From CAWGQN01 sp963824885 (GTDB lineage Bacteria > Actinomycetota > Actinomycetes > Actinomycetales > Microbacteriaceae), in NCBI GenBank assembly GCA_963824885.1, contig CAWGQN010000002.1, forward strand, positions 305,438-369,437: a stretch of 64,000 nucleotides of DNA, written 5' to 3'. Below, piece after piece: positions 26,874-34,614 of the stretch. Within the stretch, counting starts at the first letter, position 1. The number at the start of each line of letters is the position of its first letter. The position numbers were made by a program, and so were the translations under genes. Under the pieces are notes generated by a model, which did no database searches, was not told where the DNA came from, and worked only from the letters and a program-made list of their open reading frames with translations.

Positions 26874-27826
26874 GGTCGTACCATCGATTCGGTTCTTGCC
26901 CGCGAGGCGAGGAGGTCACGATACGCGTCATAGGTTGCCCGCATGCCTTCGTCGAGCGACGTCATGGGGTTCCAGCCCCGAGCGCGAGCCTCGGATGAAT
27001 CGAGCAACCGCTCGCGCGCGCCCGCGGGTTTCGATTCGTCGAAGTCAAAACCGCCTTGGTAGCCGATCACACGCTTGGCTGTTTCGTAGTATTCAGTGAT
27101 CGAGTGATCGATACCACATCCCACATTGAGCAGGGGTGGCCACTCAGCGAGGTGTCCCACGGTGTCGACGAGCCAATCGGCGAGGTCCGGAACGAAAGTG
27201 AATTCTCGCCGCGCGGTGCCGTCGCCCCACACCTCGACCGTGCGCGAGCCGGACTCGCACGCGGCGTGTACCTTCGAGAGTGCCGCGGCGACGAGGTGAG
27301 CGCGCTCTGGCGCAAAGTCATCGTTGGGTCCGTATAAATTGGATGGCGCTATCGCACGATACGCGACTCCAAACTGACGGCTCGCGAATTCACACAGCTT
27401 CGCGCCCGCGATTTTGGCGAGACCGTAGCCCTCGTTCGCCGACTCGAGTCGGCCCGTCAGAATATCGGATTCGACAATCGGTCGTCGGATATCCGCCGGG
27501 TAGACGGCTCCGCTCGAGACATAGAGAAGTTCGTTCACTCCCGCTTCGAGCGCCGCGGAGACAACGCTCGTGTCGATGAGCAAATTGTTCAGCAAGTACG
27601 GTGTCGGCTCGGCGAGCTTCGCTGCGATTCCGCCCACGTCGGCAGCCGTATGCACGATTGCATCGGGCGCCAACCACGTGATGGCGCGCTCCGTCGCGGC
27701 TCGGTTGGAGAGGTCGACGTCGGTCCGGGTGAGCACGATGAGTTCGTCGTGCGTGCGTCGGTCGCGCCAGCTGTGGGCGATGCTTGTTCCGAGCAACCCC
27801 GCTCCGCCGGTGAGAAGCGTGCGCAT
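26870..27826 (-). CDS. colC: GDP-L-colitose synthase / GDP-L-fucose synthase family epimerase-reductase
   Basis: A 318-residue extended SDR of the GMER family: TGGAGLLGTSIAH (NAD(P)-binding), VHTAADVGGIAAKLAEP, the catalytic YGLAK (YxxxK), IAPSNLYGPNDDFAPERAHL and VWGDGTARREF. Members perform C3/C5 epimerisation and C4 reduction on GDP-4-keto sugars. Between gmd and colD the likely role is ColC: C5 epimerisation and C4 reduction giving GDP-L-colitose. It could instead be a GDP-fucose synthase; sequence alone cannot separate these. It starts one base after the gmd stop and overlaps the colD start, so the three genes are coupled. Confidence 0.85.
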   Translation of the reverse strand: MRTLLTGGAGLLGTSIAHSWRDRRTHDELIVLTRTDVDLSNRAATERAITWLAPDAIVHTAADVGGIAAKLAEPTPYLLNNLLIDTSVVSAALEAGVNELLYVSSGAVYPADIRRPIVESDILTGRLESANEGYGLAKIAGAKLCEFASRQFGVAYRAIAPSNLYGPNDDFAPERAHLVAAALSKVHAACESGSRTVEVWGDGTARREFTFVPDLADWLVDTVGHLAEWPPLLNVGCGIDHSITEYYETAKRVIGYQGGFDFDESKPAGARERLLDSSEARARGWNPMTSLDEGMRATYDAYRDLLASRARTESMVRP

Positions 27827-27827
27827 G

Positions 27828-28877
27828 TTACGTCGCCACTATGCCGATGGAGGGCGTTTCCGGAGCGTCGATGTACGGGGTGCCCTCGGTCTCGAGTGCG
27901 GTCACGTCGGCATCGACCATAATTTCAGCGAGACGCGGCGCGTGGATGTGAGGGACCCAGTCAAGAACCTCGCGTGCTTTCGACGCATCGCCGACGAGCG
28001 ACTCGACCTCGGTCGGACGCACGTAGCGCTCGTCGAAGCGCACGTATTTTTCCCACTCGAGGCCCACGCGCCCAAAGGAAAATTCGAGAAAATCGCGCAC
28101 CGTATATGCCGCGCCGGTTGCGATGACAAAATCTTCGGGTTGATCGCCTTGAAGCATTCGCCACATCGCGTCAACGTACTCGGGAGCGTACCCCCAATCG
28201 CGAACCGCGTCGAGGTTGCCCATGTACAGTGTGGACTGTTGGCCCGCCGCAATGCGCGCGACAGCTCGGGTGATTTTGCGCGTGACAAATGTCCCTCCGC
28301 GTCGTGGCGACTCGTGGTTGAAGAGAATCCCATTGCACGCAAAGAGTCCGTATGCTTCGCGGTAGTTCTTGGTGATCCAATACGAATAGACCTTGGCAAC
28401 GCCGTAGGGCGAGCGAGGGTAGAACGGAGTGACCTCGTTTTGGGGTGGTGGAGACGCCCCAAACATTTCGGAGCTCGACGCCTGATAATACCGGCAATCG
28501 AGGTTGGACGCGCGGATCGCCTCGAGCAATCGAGTCGACCCGAGACCCGTCGTGTCAGCGGTGTACTCGGGTTCGTCAAAACTCACGCGAACGTGCGATT
28601 GAGCCGCCAGATTATAAACCTCGTGCGGTTGAATCTGGCTGAGCAACGTCACCAAGCGCGAACTGTCGGTCAGGTCGGCAAAGTGCAACGAGAGCCGGTG
28701 GTTTTCGGATTGGGGATCTTCGTAGATGTGGTCGATGCGAGCGGTATTGAACGAGGACGAGCGACGAATGAAACCGTGAACCTCGTATCCCTTCGCCACG
28801 AGGTATTCTGCGAGGTAGCTGCCGTCTTGACCGGTGATACCGGTGATCACCGCGCGTCGTGTCGTAGTGGGGGTCAT
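27828..28877 (-). CDS. gmd: GDP-mannose 4,6-dehydratase
   Basis: Gmd converts GDP-mannose to GDP-4-keto-6-deoxymannose, the entry to GDP-fucose, GDP-colitose, GDP-perosamine and GDP-rhamnose. The 349-residue SDR has AVITGITGQDGSYLAEYLVA, the RRSSSFNTARIDHI segment, NLAAQSHVRVSFDEPEYTA, SSSEMFG and SPYGVAKVYSYWITKNYREAYG, which are family signatures. The open frame continues to 29123, into the preceding gene, but the ATG at 28875-28877 lies just before the conserved start. About 139 bp separate it from the DUF2304 gene. The GDP-mannose synthesis genes manB and manC are not in the window; manA is. Confidence 0.94.
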   Translation of the reverse strand: MTPTTTRRAVITGITGQDGSYLAEYLVAKGYEVHGFIRRSSSFNTARIDHIYEDPQSENHRLSLHFADLTDSSRLVTLLSQIQPHEVYNLAAQSHVRVSFDEPEYTADTTGLGSTRLLEAIRASNLDCRYYQASSSEMFGASPPPQNEVTPFYPRSPYGVAKVYSYWITKNYREAYGLFACNGILFNHESPRRGGTFVTRKITRAVARIAAGQQSTLYMGNLDAVRDWGYAPEYVDAMWRMLQGDQPEDFVIATGAAYTVRDFLEFSFGRVGLEWEKYVRFDERYVRPTEVESLVGDASKAREVLDWVPHIHAPRLAEIMVDADVTALETEGTPYIDAPETPSIGIVAT

Positions 28878-29016
28878 GGTCGTCGTTTCTGCGCTCGTTG
28901 CGGAGGTTTCGTGTGAGGGCGCTCGGCCCAAGGCGCACAAACAAAGGTAGCTTATTGCCGTGCATAAGGCCGATAAGCCGCAAGCATTCGTTGAGATAGC
29001 GCGCGTCGACCGGGGA

Positions 29017-29451
29017 TCACTCGCCAGGTTCGGTCGTGGATCGCTTTTCCGGACGGTCATTCGAACCGTCGGTGTGACGGTGTCGGGCTTCGAGTTCGCG
29101 CAGCGTTCCGAATAGATTCTCAATTCGAACGCGTTGAAGGGCTTGTCCTTCCGCGAGAGTTCGGATCTTATTCTCGAGATCGGTCAATTCCGAGCTGTTC
29201 TGGAGGCACACGAGGAACAGGATCGCGATGCTTGCGAAGAAGACGAGATTCGTAGGGATTTCGACCCCCACGACGCTCGCTGCCCACACGAGTATCGACG
29301 GAAATACGCCGACAATGAGTGCGACGATCCCTGCAAAAAGCCACCAGATGGCGTGCCGCTCGCGCAAGCGTCGTCGGCGAAGCATCTCGATGACAATTCC
29401 GAGCGTGACAAGAGCCGCCACGACGCCAAGAAGGTAACTAGTGATGTTCAC
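29017..29451 (-). CDS. DUF2304 family membrane protein
   Basis: A 144-residue protein with three hydrophobic segments (YLLGVVAALVTLGIVIEML, AIWWLFAGIVALIVGVFPSI, LVFFASIAILFLVCL) followed by a coiled-coil-like region (SSELTDLENKIRTLAEGQAL) and a charged tail. This matches DUF2304, which typically accompanies a DPM1-like GT2 and is thought to help lipid-linked sugar transfer (role not established). The start overlaps the stop of the GT2 upstream (ATGA), the usual pairing for the family. It lies upstream of gmd in the same direction. Confidence 0.85.
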   Translation of the reverse strand: MNITSYLLGVVAALVTLGIVIEMLRRRRLRERHAIWWLFAGIVALIVGVFPSILVWAASVVGVEIPTNLVFFASIAILFLVCLQNSSELTDLENKIRTLAEGQALQRVRIENLFGTLRELEARHRHTDGSNDRPEKRSTTEPGE

Positions 29452-30225
29452 GGCGTCCCGTTTCTCGTTCCGGCAGATCGGCCACGCGTCGCTCCGGGGG
29501 CCGCACTCGCGTGCGGAACGGGCGGGCGGAGCAGCGCGAAAATGATCGCCATGCCCGCGCGGCCCAAATAGATCGCGGACCTAAACGGCGAGTGGGATGG
29601 CGTTCCTCCCGTTCGAGGACGCATCGCAACCGGAACCTGTGCGATAGTGCACTCCGCTCGTGTCGCGATCACGAGCGCCTCGATTGTGTCACCGAGATAT
29701 TCGGCCGGGTAGTGTTCCGCGAAAAGCGAGACGGCTCGGGGTCCGCTCGCCTTGAATCCGGACGTTGTGTCGGTGAGGCGAGTTTTCGTGACACGGGTCA
29801 AAATGCGAGAGAGTACCGACATCGCCCAGCGGCGCGGACCTCGCGCCGTGACGCCACTCACTCCCGCGAATCGCGCACCGATCACAATATCCGCGTCATC
29901 GAGTTTGTCGAGGAGAGCCGTGACGTTTGAGGGATCGTGTTGACCGTCCGAATCGATTTGCACGACGTTTTCGAAACCGTGCTCGAGCGCGTAGGCGAAT
30001 CCCAAGCGCATAGCGCCACCGACCCCGAGATTAAAAAGGGAAGTCGCGCTACGGTTGCCCCGGCACGCTTCGCTTGACACGCGGTTGCATCGGTTGATCC
30101 GTCGTCCACAACGAGACAGCGAATTCCCGGAAGCGTCGCGAACACTTCGGTTACAACCTCCAATACCGACGCTCTTCGTTGAACGCGGGCATGACCACGA
30201 GCGTTCGTTCGAGTGAGCGCGTCAT
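29448..30225 (-). pseudogene. DPM1-like GT2 glycosyltransferase, disrupted by two frameshifts
   Basis: Conceptually a roughly 255-residue polyprenyl-phosphate hexose synthase. The beginning, TLVVMPAFNEER from the ATG at 30225, is in one frame. The next part, SVLEVVTEVF...LVVDDGSTDAT...AGATVARLPF, is in a second frame, and the rest, NLGVGGAMRLGFAYALEHG, IDSDGQHDP, through TGGTPSHSPF to the stop at 29448, is in a third. The breaks are near 30170 (one base missing) and at the five-A run 30033-30037 (T5 on the coding strand). All conserved GT2 motifs are present once the shifts are mended, so decay is recent or the shifts are sequence errors. It overlaps the DUF2304 gene as expected. Confidence 0.82.
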
Positions 30226-30272
30226 AGTGTCAATTCGGTTTGCTTCATATTCACGATCAGTATGGCAAAACG

Positions 30273-31451
30273 CTACACGAACGCCGCGTGCCCCGTGATC
30301 GCGCGGCCCACAATGAGGGTATTTATCTCTCGTGTGCCCTCGTACGAATAAAGCGCTTCGGCGTCGGCAAAGAAGCGCGCGACGCCGAAGTCAAGCACAA
30401 TTCCGTTGCCACCCAAGAGTTCGCGACACAATCGAACTGTCTCTCGCATTCGCGTGGTCGCGAAGGCCTTCGCGAGCGACGAGTGCTCGTCGCGCTGGTC
30501 CCCCTGATCGAGCATTTCTGACACGCGAGTCGCGAGCGCGATGCTCGAGGTAATGTTCCCGATACACGTGACGAGAAGATCTTGAACGAGTTGATGGCTC
30601 GCTATTGGCTTGCCAAATTGCACGCGCTCTTGCGAGTACGCGAGAGCGACCTCGTACGCGCCAATTGCGGTTCCAATTGCCGCCCACGCGACTTCGGCGC
30701 GAGTGAGCCGGAGCACGGTCGCGGTGTCGCGAAAGCTATTGGCTTTCGCGAGGCGCAGCGATTCGGGAACCGTGACGTTGTCGAGAACGATGTCGGCGTT
30801 TTCAATTGTACGAAGGGCTTGTTTTCCCTCGATTTTCGTGGCGGTGTATCCGGGAGTATCGGTCGGGACGATAAATCCCTTCACCTGATCGTCGGCGGTG
30901 CTCTTGGCCCAAATCACCGTGATGTCGCTTACGGTCGCATTGCCAATCCATCGTTTAGACCCGTTGAGCACCCAGTTGTCACCGTCGGGAGTTGCCGTCG
31001 TGCGCAATCCGAGTGCCGCGTCGGAACCCGAGAGAGGTTCGGTGAGGCCAAAAGCGCCGACGACCTCGCCGGACGCCATTCTCGGCATCCACAGGGCTCG
31101 CTGATCGTCAGAACCGGTCAGGCCGATTGCGCCAAGGGTCAAGCCGTTTTGAACCCCCACATACGTCGCAACCCCGGCGTCAATGCGCGCGAGTTCGAGG
31201 GCAACCCAGCCTCTAAAGACTGCGGAGTTGGCGAATGGTTGCGTTTCGGGAAACGCGAGGCCGACCGCGCCCACGGTTCCTAATCCGCGAATGATTGATC
31301 GGGGAAACTCGTCCCTTTCCCAATAGTCGTTGACAATTGGCTTAACGTCGTTTTCTAGATAGGTTCGCAGTGCTGCGATAAACTCGCGCTCTCGTTTCGT
31401 CAGGAGCGATTCGAAGCCGAAGAAGTCGCTTGCGAGGAGTTCCAGTTCCAT
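30273..31451 (-). CDS. acyl-CoA dehydrogenase, glutaryl-CoA dehydrogenase-like
   Basis: A 392-residue FAD flavoprotein of the acyl-CoA dehydrogenase fold. FGLTEPLSGSDAALGLRT and SKRWIGNATVSDI bind FAD and substrate, RVQFGKPIASHQLVQD is the domain-3 signature, and the C-terminal YSYEGTREINTLIVGRAITG places the catalytic base at Glu371, the position used by glutaryl-CoA dehydrogenase. Short-chain acyl-CoA or glutaryl-CoA oxidation is the likely reaction. It does not fit the polysaccharide theme of its neighbours and stands alone between the colitose block and manA, so it may simply be a chromosomal neighbour or mark the edge of the inserted cluster. Confidence 0.88.
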   Translation of the reverse strand: MELELLASDFFGFESLLTKREREFIAALRTYLENDVKPIVNDYWERDEFPRSIIRGLGTVGAVGLAFPETQPFANSAVFRGWVALELARIDAGVATYVGVQNGLTLGAIGLTGSDDQRALWMPRMASGEVVGAFGLTEPLSGSDAALGLRTTATPDGDNWVLNGSKRWIGNATVSDITVIWAKSTADDQVKGFIVPTDTPGYTATKIEGKQALRTIENADIVLDNVTVPESLRLAKANSFRDTATVLRLTRAEVAWAAIGTAIGAYEVALAYSQERVQFGKPIASHQLVQDLLVTCIGNITSSIALATRVSEMLDQGDQRDEHSSLAKAFATTRMRETVRLCRELLGGNGIVLDFGVARFFADAEALYSYEGTREINTLIVGRAITGHAAFV

Positions 31452-31627
31452 GCGTCAGCTCCGCTCGAGGCCAATTGCGAGGGAAAGCCTAGGGTTGGCG
31501 AGCGCGTGCGGCAAACGGATTGGTATTTTTGACACCGAGAGCGCGGGATAAACCCGCTCGACTTGTTGGTTGACGACAACCGACGGCTCGGAATCCACCG
31601 TGACCGACGAGACCGCGAGGAACCACA

Positions 31628-32989
31628 ATGATTGTCGAAATTGCCAACACGCCTCGGGATTACGCGTGGGGATCGGCTACCGCGATCGCGCACGCTCTCG
31701 GACGCGAGGCGTCTGGCCGACCCGAAGCGGAATTGTGGCTCGGCGCGCATAGCGGATCGCCTTCTCGCATCGTAAAACCCGAATTGGTGGGTGGTGCCAC
31801 GACGCTTCTCGAATGGATCACGCGCGATCCGGTGACGACCCTGGGGGCGCGCACATCCGATCCACGCGCGCGTGCGTCGAATCGGGGCGGCGGTGCCGCC
31901 GCGAGCGCGGTCTGGTCGCGGTTGCCGTTTTTACTCAAGATTCTCGCGGCCGACCAGCCGCTGTCATTGCAAGCGCATCCCTCGTCCGACAAGGCACTCG
32001 AAGGCTTTGAACGCGAAAACCTGCTCGGTATTCCGCTTGATTCTGCTGAACGCAACTATCGTGATGTGTTTCACAAGCCCGAGTTGGTCGTCGCGTTGCG
32101 TTCGCCATTTGAGGTGCTGTGCGGATTTCGTTCCGTGCGCGACGCTCGTCAGATCGCGTGCGCATTCCGGACCGCTGACGAGGAGAGTGTCGATTCGACG
32201 CCAGAGATTTTCGCCGAGTTCGTTCGTCGCCTCTCGGGTTCTGACGAGGTCGGAGGCTCCGCAGCGATCACCGACGCCGCCTCGACTGCTGCGCACGAGC
32301 GCCGGCGCGAGAATGACGAGCGCACCGTACGCGGGATTGTCGAGTGGCTTCTCGACGTGGCTGGCACCCAAATCGTTCCGCGGCTCGTCGATCTTGCCGC
32401 GGTTGTCGCGTCGAAACCAGCCGCACCAGCGCTCGTCACGTGTGCGGCAAACACCGTGACGCTTCTCGACCACTACTACCCGGGCGATCCGGGAATAGCC
32501 CTCTCGCTTCTCTTGAACCGGATTTCGATTGAAGCCGGGCACGCACTCTACGTCCCCGTGGGCACTATTCACGCTTATCTGAGCGGATTGGGTGTCGAAC
32601 TCATGGCGTCTTCCGACAATGTGTTGCGGGGCGGACTCACCCCCAAACACGTTGATGTGGTCGAACTTCTCACGGTCCTCGATTTTTCGCCCGGTCCCGC
32701 GCGCCTTTTACTCCCGGAATTGTCGCAAGACGGTGTAGAGATTTTTCGCCCCGACGTTCCCGATTTCGTTCTCGCGCGCGTGAATTGCACGGCCACGATG
32801 CCGTTTGCCGGACCCGTGCACATTCGCGGACCGGCAATTGCAATCGCCACAAAGGGCAAAGGAGAATTGCGTGGACACAATTCATTCGGACCCGTTTCTC
32901 GCGGCGAATCGTTCTTTATTACACCGGATGAGGGCGAACTGACGTTCTCTGGTTCGGGGGAGGTGTTCGTCGCCACGAGCGGCGACTGA
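31628..32989 (+). CDS. manA: mannose-6-phosphate isomerase, class I
   Basis: ManA interconverts fructose-6-phosphate and mannose-6-phosphate, feeding GDP-mannose and thus the gmd/colC/colD route. The 453-residue protein has the N-terminal YAWGSATAIAHALGR, the zinc-site segments LQAHPSSDKALEGF and DVFHKPELVVAL, and GHALYVPVGTIHAYLSGLGV with ELMASSDNVLRGGLTPKHVDV, all type I PMI signatures. Compared with the usual roughly 390-410 residues it is somewhat long, with an insertion around residues 70-100 and a Ser/Ala-rich stretch near 200. The upstream TTGACG near 31571 may be a -35 element. Confidence 0.93.
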   Translation: MIVEIANTPRDYAWGSATAIAHALGREASGRPEAELWLGAHSGSPSRIVKPELVGGATTLLEWITRDPVTTLGARTSDPRARASNRGGGAAASAVWSRLPFLLKILAADQPLSLQAHPSSDKALEGFERENLLGIPLDSAERNYRDVFHKPELVVALRSPFEVLCGFRSVRDARQIACAFRTADEESVDSTPEIFAEFVRRLSGSDEVGGSAAITDAASTAAHERRRENDERTVRGIVEWLLDVAGTQIVPRLVDLAAVVASKPAAPALVTCAANTVTLLDHYYPGDPGIALSLLLNRISIEAGHALYVPVGTIHAYLSGLGVELMASSDNVLRGGLTPKHVDVVELLTVLDFSPGPARLLLPELSQDGVEIFRPDVPDFVLARVNCTATMPFAGPVHIRGPAIAIATKGKGELRGHNSFGPVSRGESFFITPDEGELTFSGSGEVFVATSGD

Positions 32990-33046
32990 TCCGCGCGCAC
33001 GGCGCTAGTGTGGACTCGTGTTGCGGTGAAGTACGGAGGTCGATGC

Positions 33047-34042
33047 ATGTCGTGGCTCGTGACCGGCGGTGCGGGGTACATCGGCTCGCACGTCGTTCGT
33101 GCTTTCCGAGCTCGGGGCATCGATGTCGTCGTGATTGACGACTTGTCTACCGGGCATCGCGCGTTTGTTCCCGACGAGGTTCCTTTTATTGAGGGGACGA
33201 TTCTCGACGCGCATCTCGTGCGACGCGCGTTTGGCGACCACGAAATCACCGGCGTCATCCACATTGCCGGTTTCAAATACGCGGGCGTCTCGGTTGAGCG
33301 GCCCCTTCACACGTACGAGCAAAACGTGAACGCGACGGGGACGCTCTTGGCAGAGATGCACCGAGCGGGCGTGAACGTGATCGTCTTTTCGTCGAGTGCT
33401 GCTGTCTATGGCACTCCAGATACCGATCTCGTATCGGAAAACACGCCAACTCGCCCCGATTCGCCGTATGGCGAATCGAAATTGGTTGCGGAGTGGTTGC
33501 TTCGCGATCAAAAGGTCGCGGTCGGGCTCGTTCCAACGTCGTTGCGATACTTCAATGTCGTGGGATCGGGGTATCCCGACATCGTCGATATGAGTCCGCA
33601 CAATCTTTTCCCTCTCGTGTTTGACGCGCTTCGTCATTCTCGCGTTCCGCGCATTTACGGCGACGATTATGCGACGCCCGACGGAACGTGCGTTCGCGAC
33701 TACGTCCACGTTTCAGACGTGGCCGCGTCGCACGTCGCCGCGGCTCTCCAGCTCGAGGGGGGGGAGCCGCTCGAATCGGCTTACAATCTCGGAAGCGGTG
33801 TGGGCATTTCGGTGCGAGAAATCATGACAACGGTCGCGAATGTGACGGGAATTGACTTCGAGCCCGAGATTGGTGAGCGACGTTTTGGCGACCCCGCGAG
33901 AATTGTCGCGTCGGGCACCCTCGCGGCACGGGACCTTGGCTGGCGCATGAGCCACACGCTTACTGACGCCGTTAAAAGTGCGTGGCACGCGAGGTTATCA
34001 CCGCCCTCAATGGGTGTTCGCCGGGGTGAATTTTCTCCGTAA
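33047..34042 (+). CDS. galE: UDP-glucose 4-epimerase
   Basis: GalE interconverts UDP-glucose and UDP-galactose and supplies Glf with substrate. The 331-residue SDR has TGGAGYIGSHVVRAF, the DDLSTGHRAFV loop, HIAGFKYAGVSVERP, FSSSAAVYG, the catalytic YGESK (YxxxK), LRYFNVVGSG and YGDDYATPDGTCVRDYVHV, which are diagnostic. The open frame begins at 33008 but the ATG at 33047 is preceded by CGGAGGT and sits at the conserved N-terminus. It follows manA by 57 bp on the same strand and may be co-transcribed. Confidence 0.95.
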   Translation: MSWLVTGGAGYIGSHVVRAFRARGIDVVVIDDLSTGHRAFVPDEVPFIEGTILDAHLVRRAFGDHEITGVIHIAGFKYAGVSVERPLHTYEQNVNATGTLLAEMHRAGVNVIVFSSSAAVYGTPDTDLVSENTPTRPDSPYGESKLVAEWLLRDQKVAVGLVPTSLRYFNVVGSGYPDIVDMSPHNLFPLVFDALRHSRVPRIYGDDYATPDGTCVRDYVHVSDVAASHVAAALQLEGGEPLESAYNLGSGVGISVREIMTTVANVTGIDFEPEIGERRFGDPARIVASGTLAARDLGWRMSHTLTDAVKSAWHARLSPPSMGVRRGEFSP

Positions 34043-34100
34043 ACGCGTTTTCGGCGCGTCATAAAGTCTCTATGGATGGTTGAGAGTTAGCATACGCAGC

Positions 34101-34136
34101 TTGACTCGACCCTAACTACAACGATGTAATTACATT
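34101..34136 (+). promoter_or_regulatory. whiB2 promoter with palindrome over the -10 region
   Basis: TTGACT (34101-34106) and TGTAAT (34125-34130) are 18 bp apart. The -10 lies inside ATGTAATTACAT (34124-34135), a perfect 12-bp palindrome that would suit a dimeric regulator. The transcript would carry a short leader with GGGAGG at 34167-34172 before the ATG at 34177. This is the best promoter in the 134-bp gap. Confidence 0.5.
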
Positions 34137-34176
34137 ACGCGCGTGTGTCGTGCGCGATTTACGGGTGGGAGGCGGT

Positions 34177-34497
34177 ATGGCGATTCCCGAATATCGTTCT
34201 GGGGTACCGGAGAACTGGTTTGTCGATCCCGTTCAACTGGGGACACCGGGGGTTCGTCCGAAATCGGACGAAGACAATCCCTTGGCGTGGCAATCCGATT
34301 CGCTTTGTGCGCAGACGGATCCAGAGGCGTTCTTTCCTGAGAAGGGCGGATCGACTCGAGACGCTAAGAAGATTTGCGCGTCGTGCGAGGTCAGGGCGCA
34401 GTGTCTTGAATACGCCTTGAGCAACGACGAGCGCTTTGGAATTTGGGGCGGTTTGTCGGAACGCGAGCGGAGAAAGCTTCGCAAGCGCGCCGTTTAG
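34177..34497 (+). CDS. whiB2: WhiB-family iron-sulfur transcription factor (WhiB2/WhmD type)
   Basis: A 106-residue Wbl protein. Four cysteines in the order C-x(n)-CxxC-x5-C (LCAQTDPEAFF, KKICASCEVRAQC) ligate a [4Fe-4S] cluster; GIWGGLSERERRKLRKR is the glycine turn plus basic DNA-binding tail. WhiB2 controls septation and cell division in actinobacteria. An in-frame GTG at 34150 is possible, but the ATG at 34177 has GGGAGG just upstream. The synteny with the GT2/membrane protein and DUF5719 gene downstream is the usual WhiB2 setting. Confidence 0.92.
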   Translation: MAIPEYRSGVPENWFVDPVQLGTPGVRPKSDEDNPLAWQSDSLCAQTDPEAFFPEKGGSTRDAKKICASCEVRAQCLEYALSNDERFGIWGGLSERERRKLRKRAV

Positions 34498-34597
34498 TGC
34501 CGCGCGGTCGCGGTTAAGCCGAACGATTCCGGCCCCGCATCATGAGGGGCTTCGCGCCGCGCCCATTTGCGTGTTGGTTCGCTCCCGAGAGTCAATC

Positions 34598-34614
34598 TAG
34601 GCTCGTCCTGTATG
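34598..34614 (+). promoter_or_regulatory. predicted leaderless promoter of the GT2/membrane protein
   Basis: TTGGTT at 34574-34579 and TAGGCT at 34598-34603 are 18 bp apart, and the ATG at 34612 begins eight bases after the -10 box, with no Shine-Dalgarno sequence. The interval covers the -10 box and start codon. Confidence 0.45.

Noticed and set aside
27570..28916. A 448-codon plus-strand open frame
   Set aside because: It is antisense to gmd and colC, which have clear SDR motifs; nothing recognisable is encoded.
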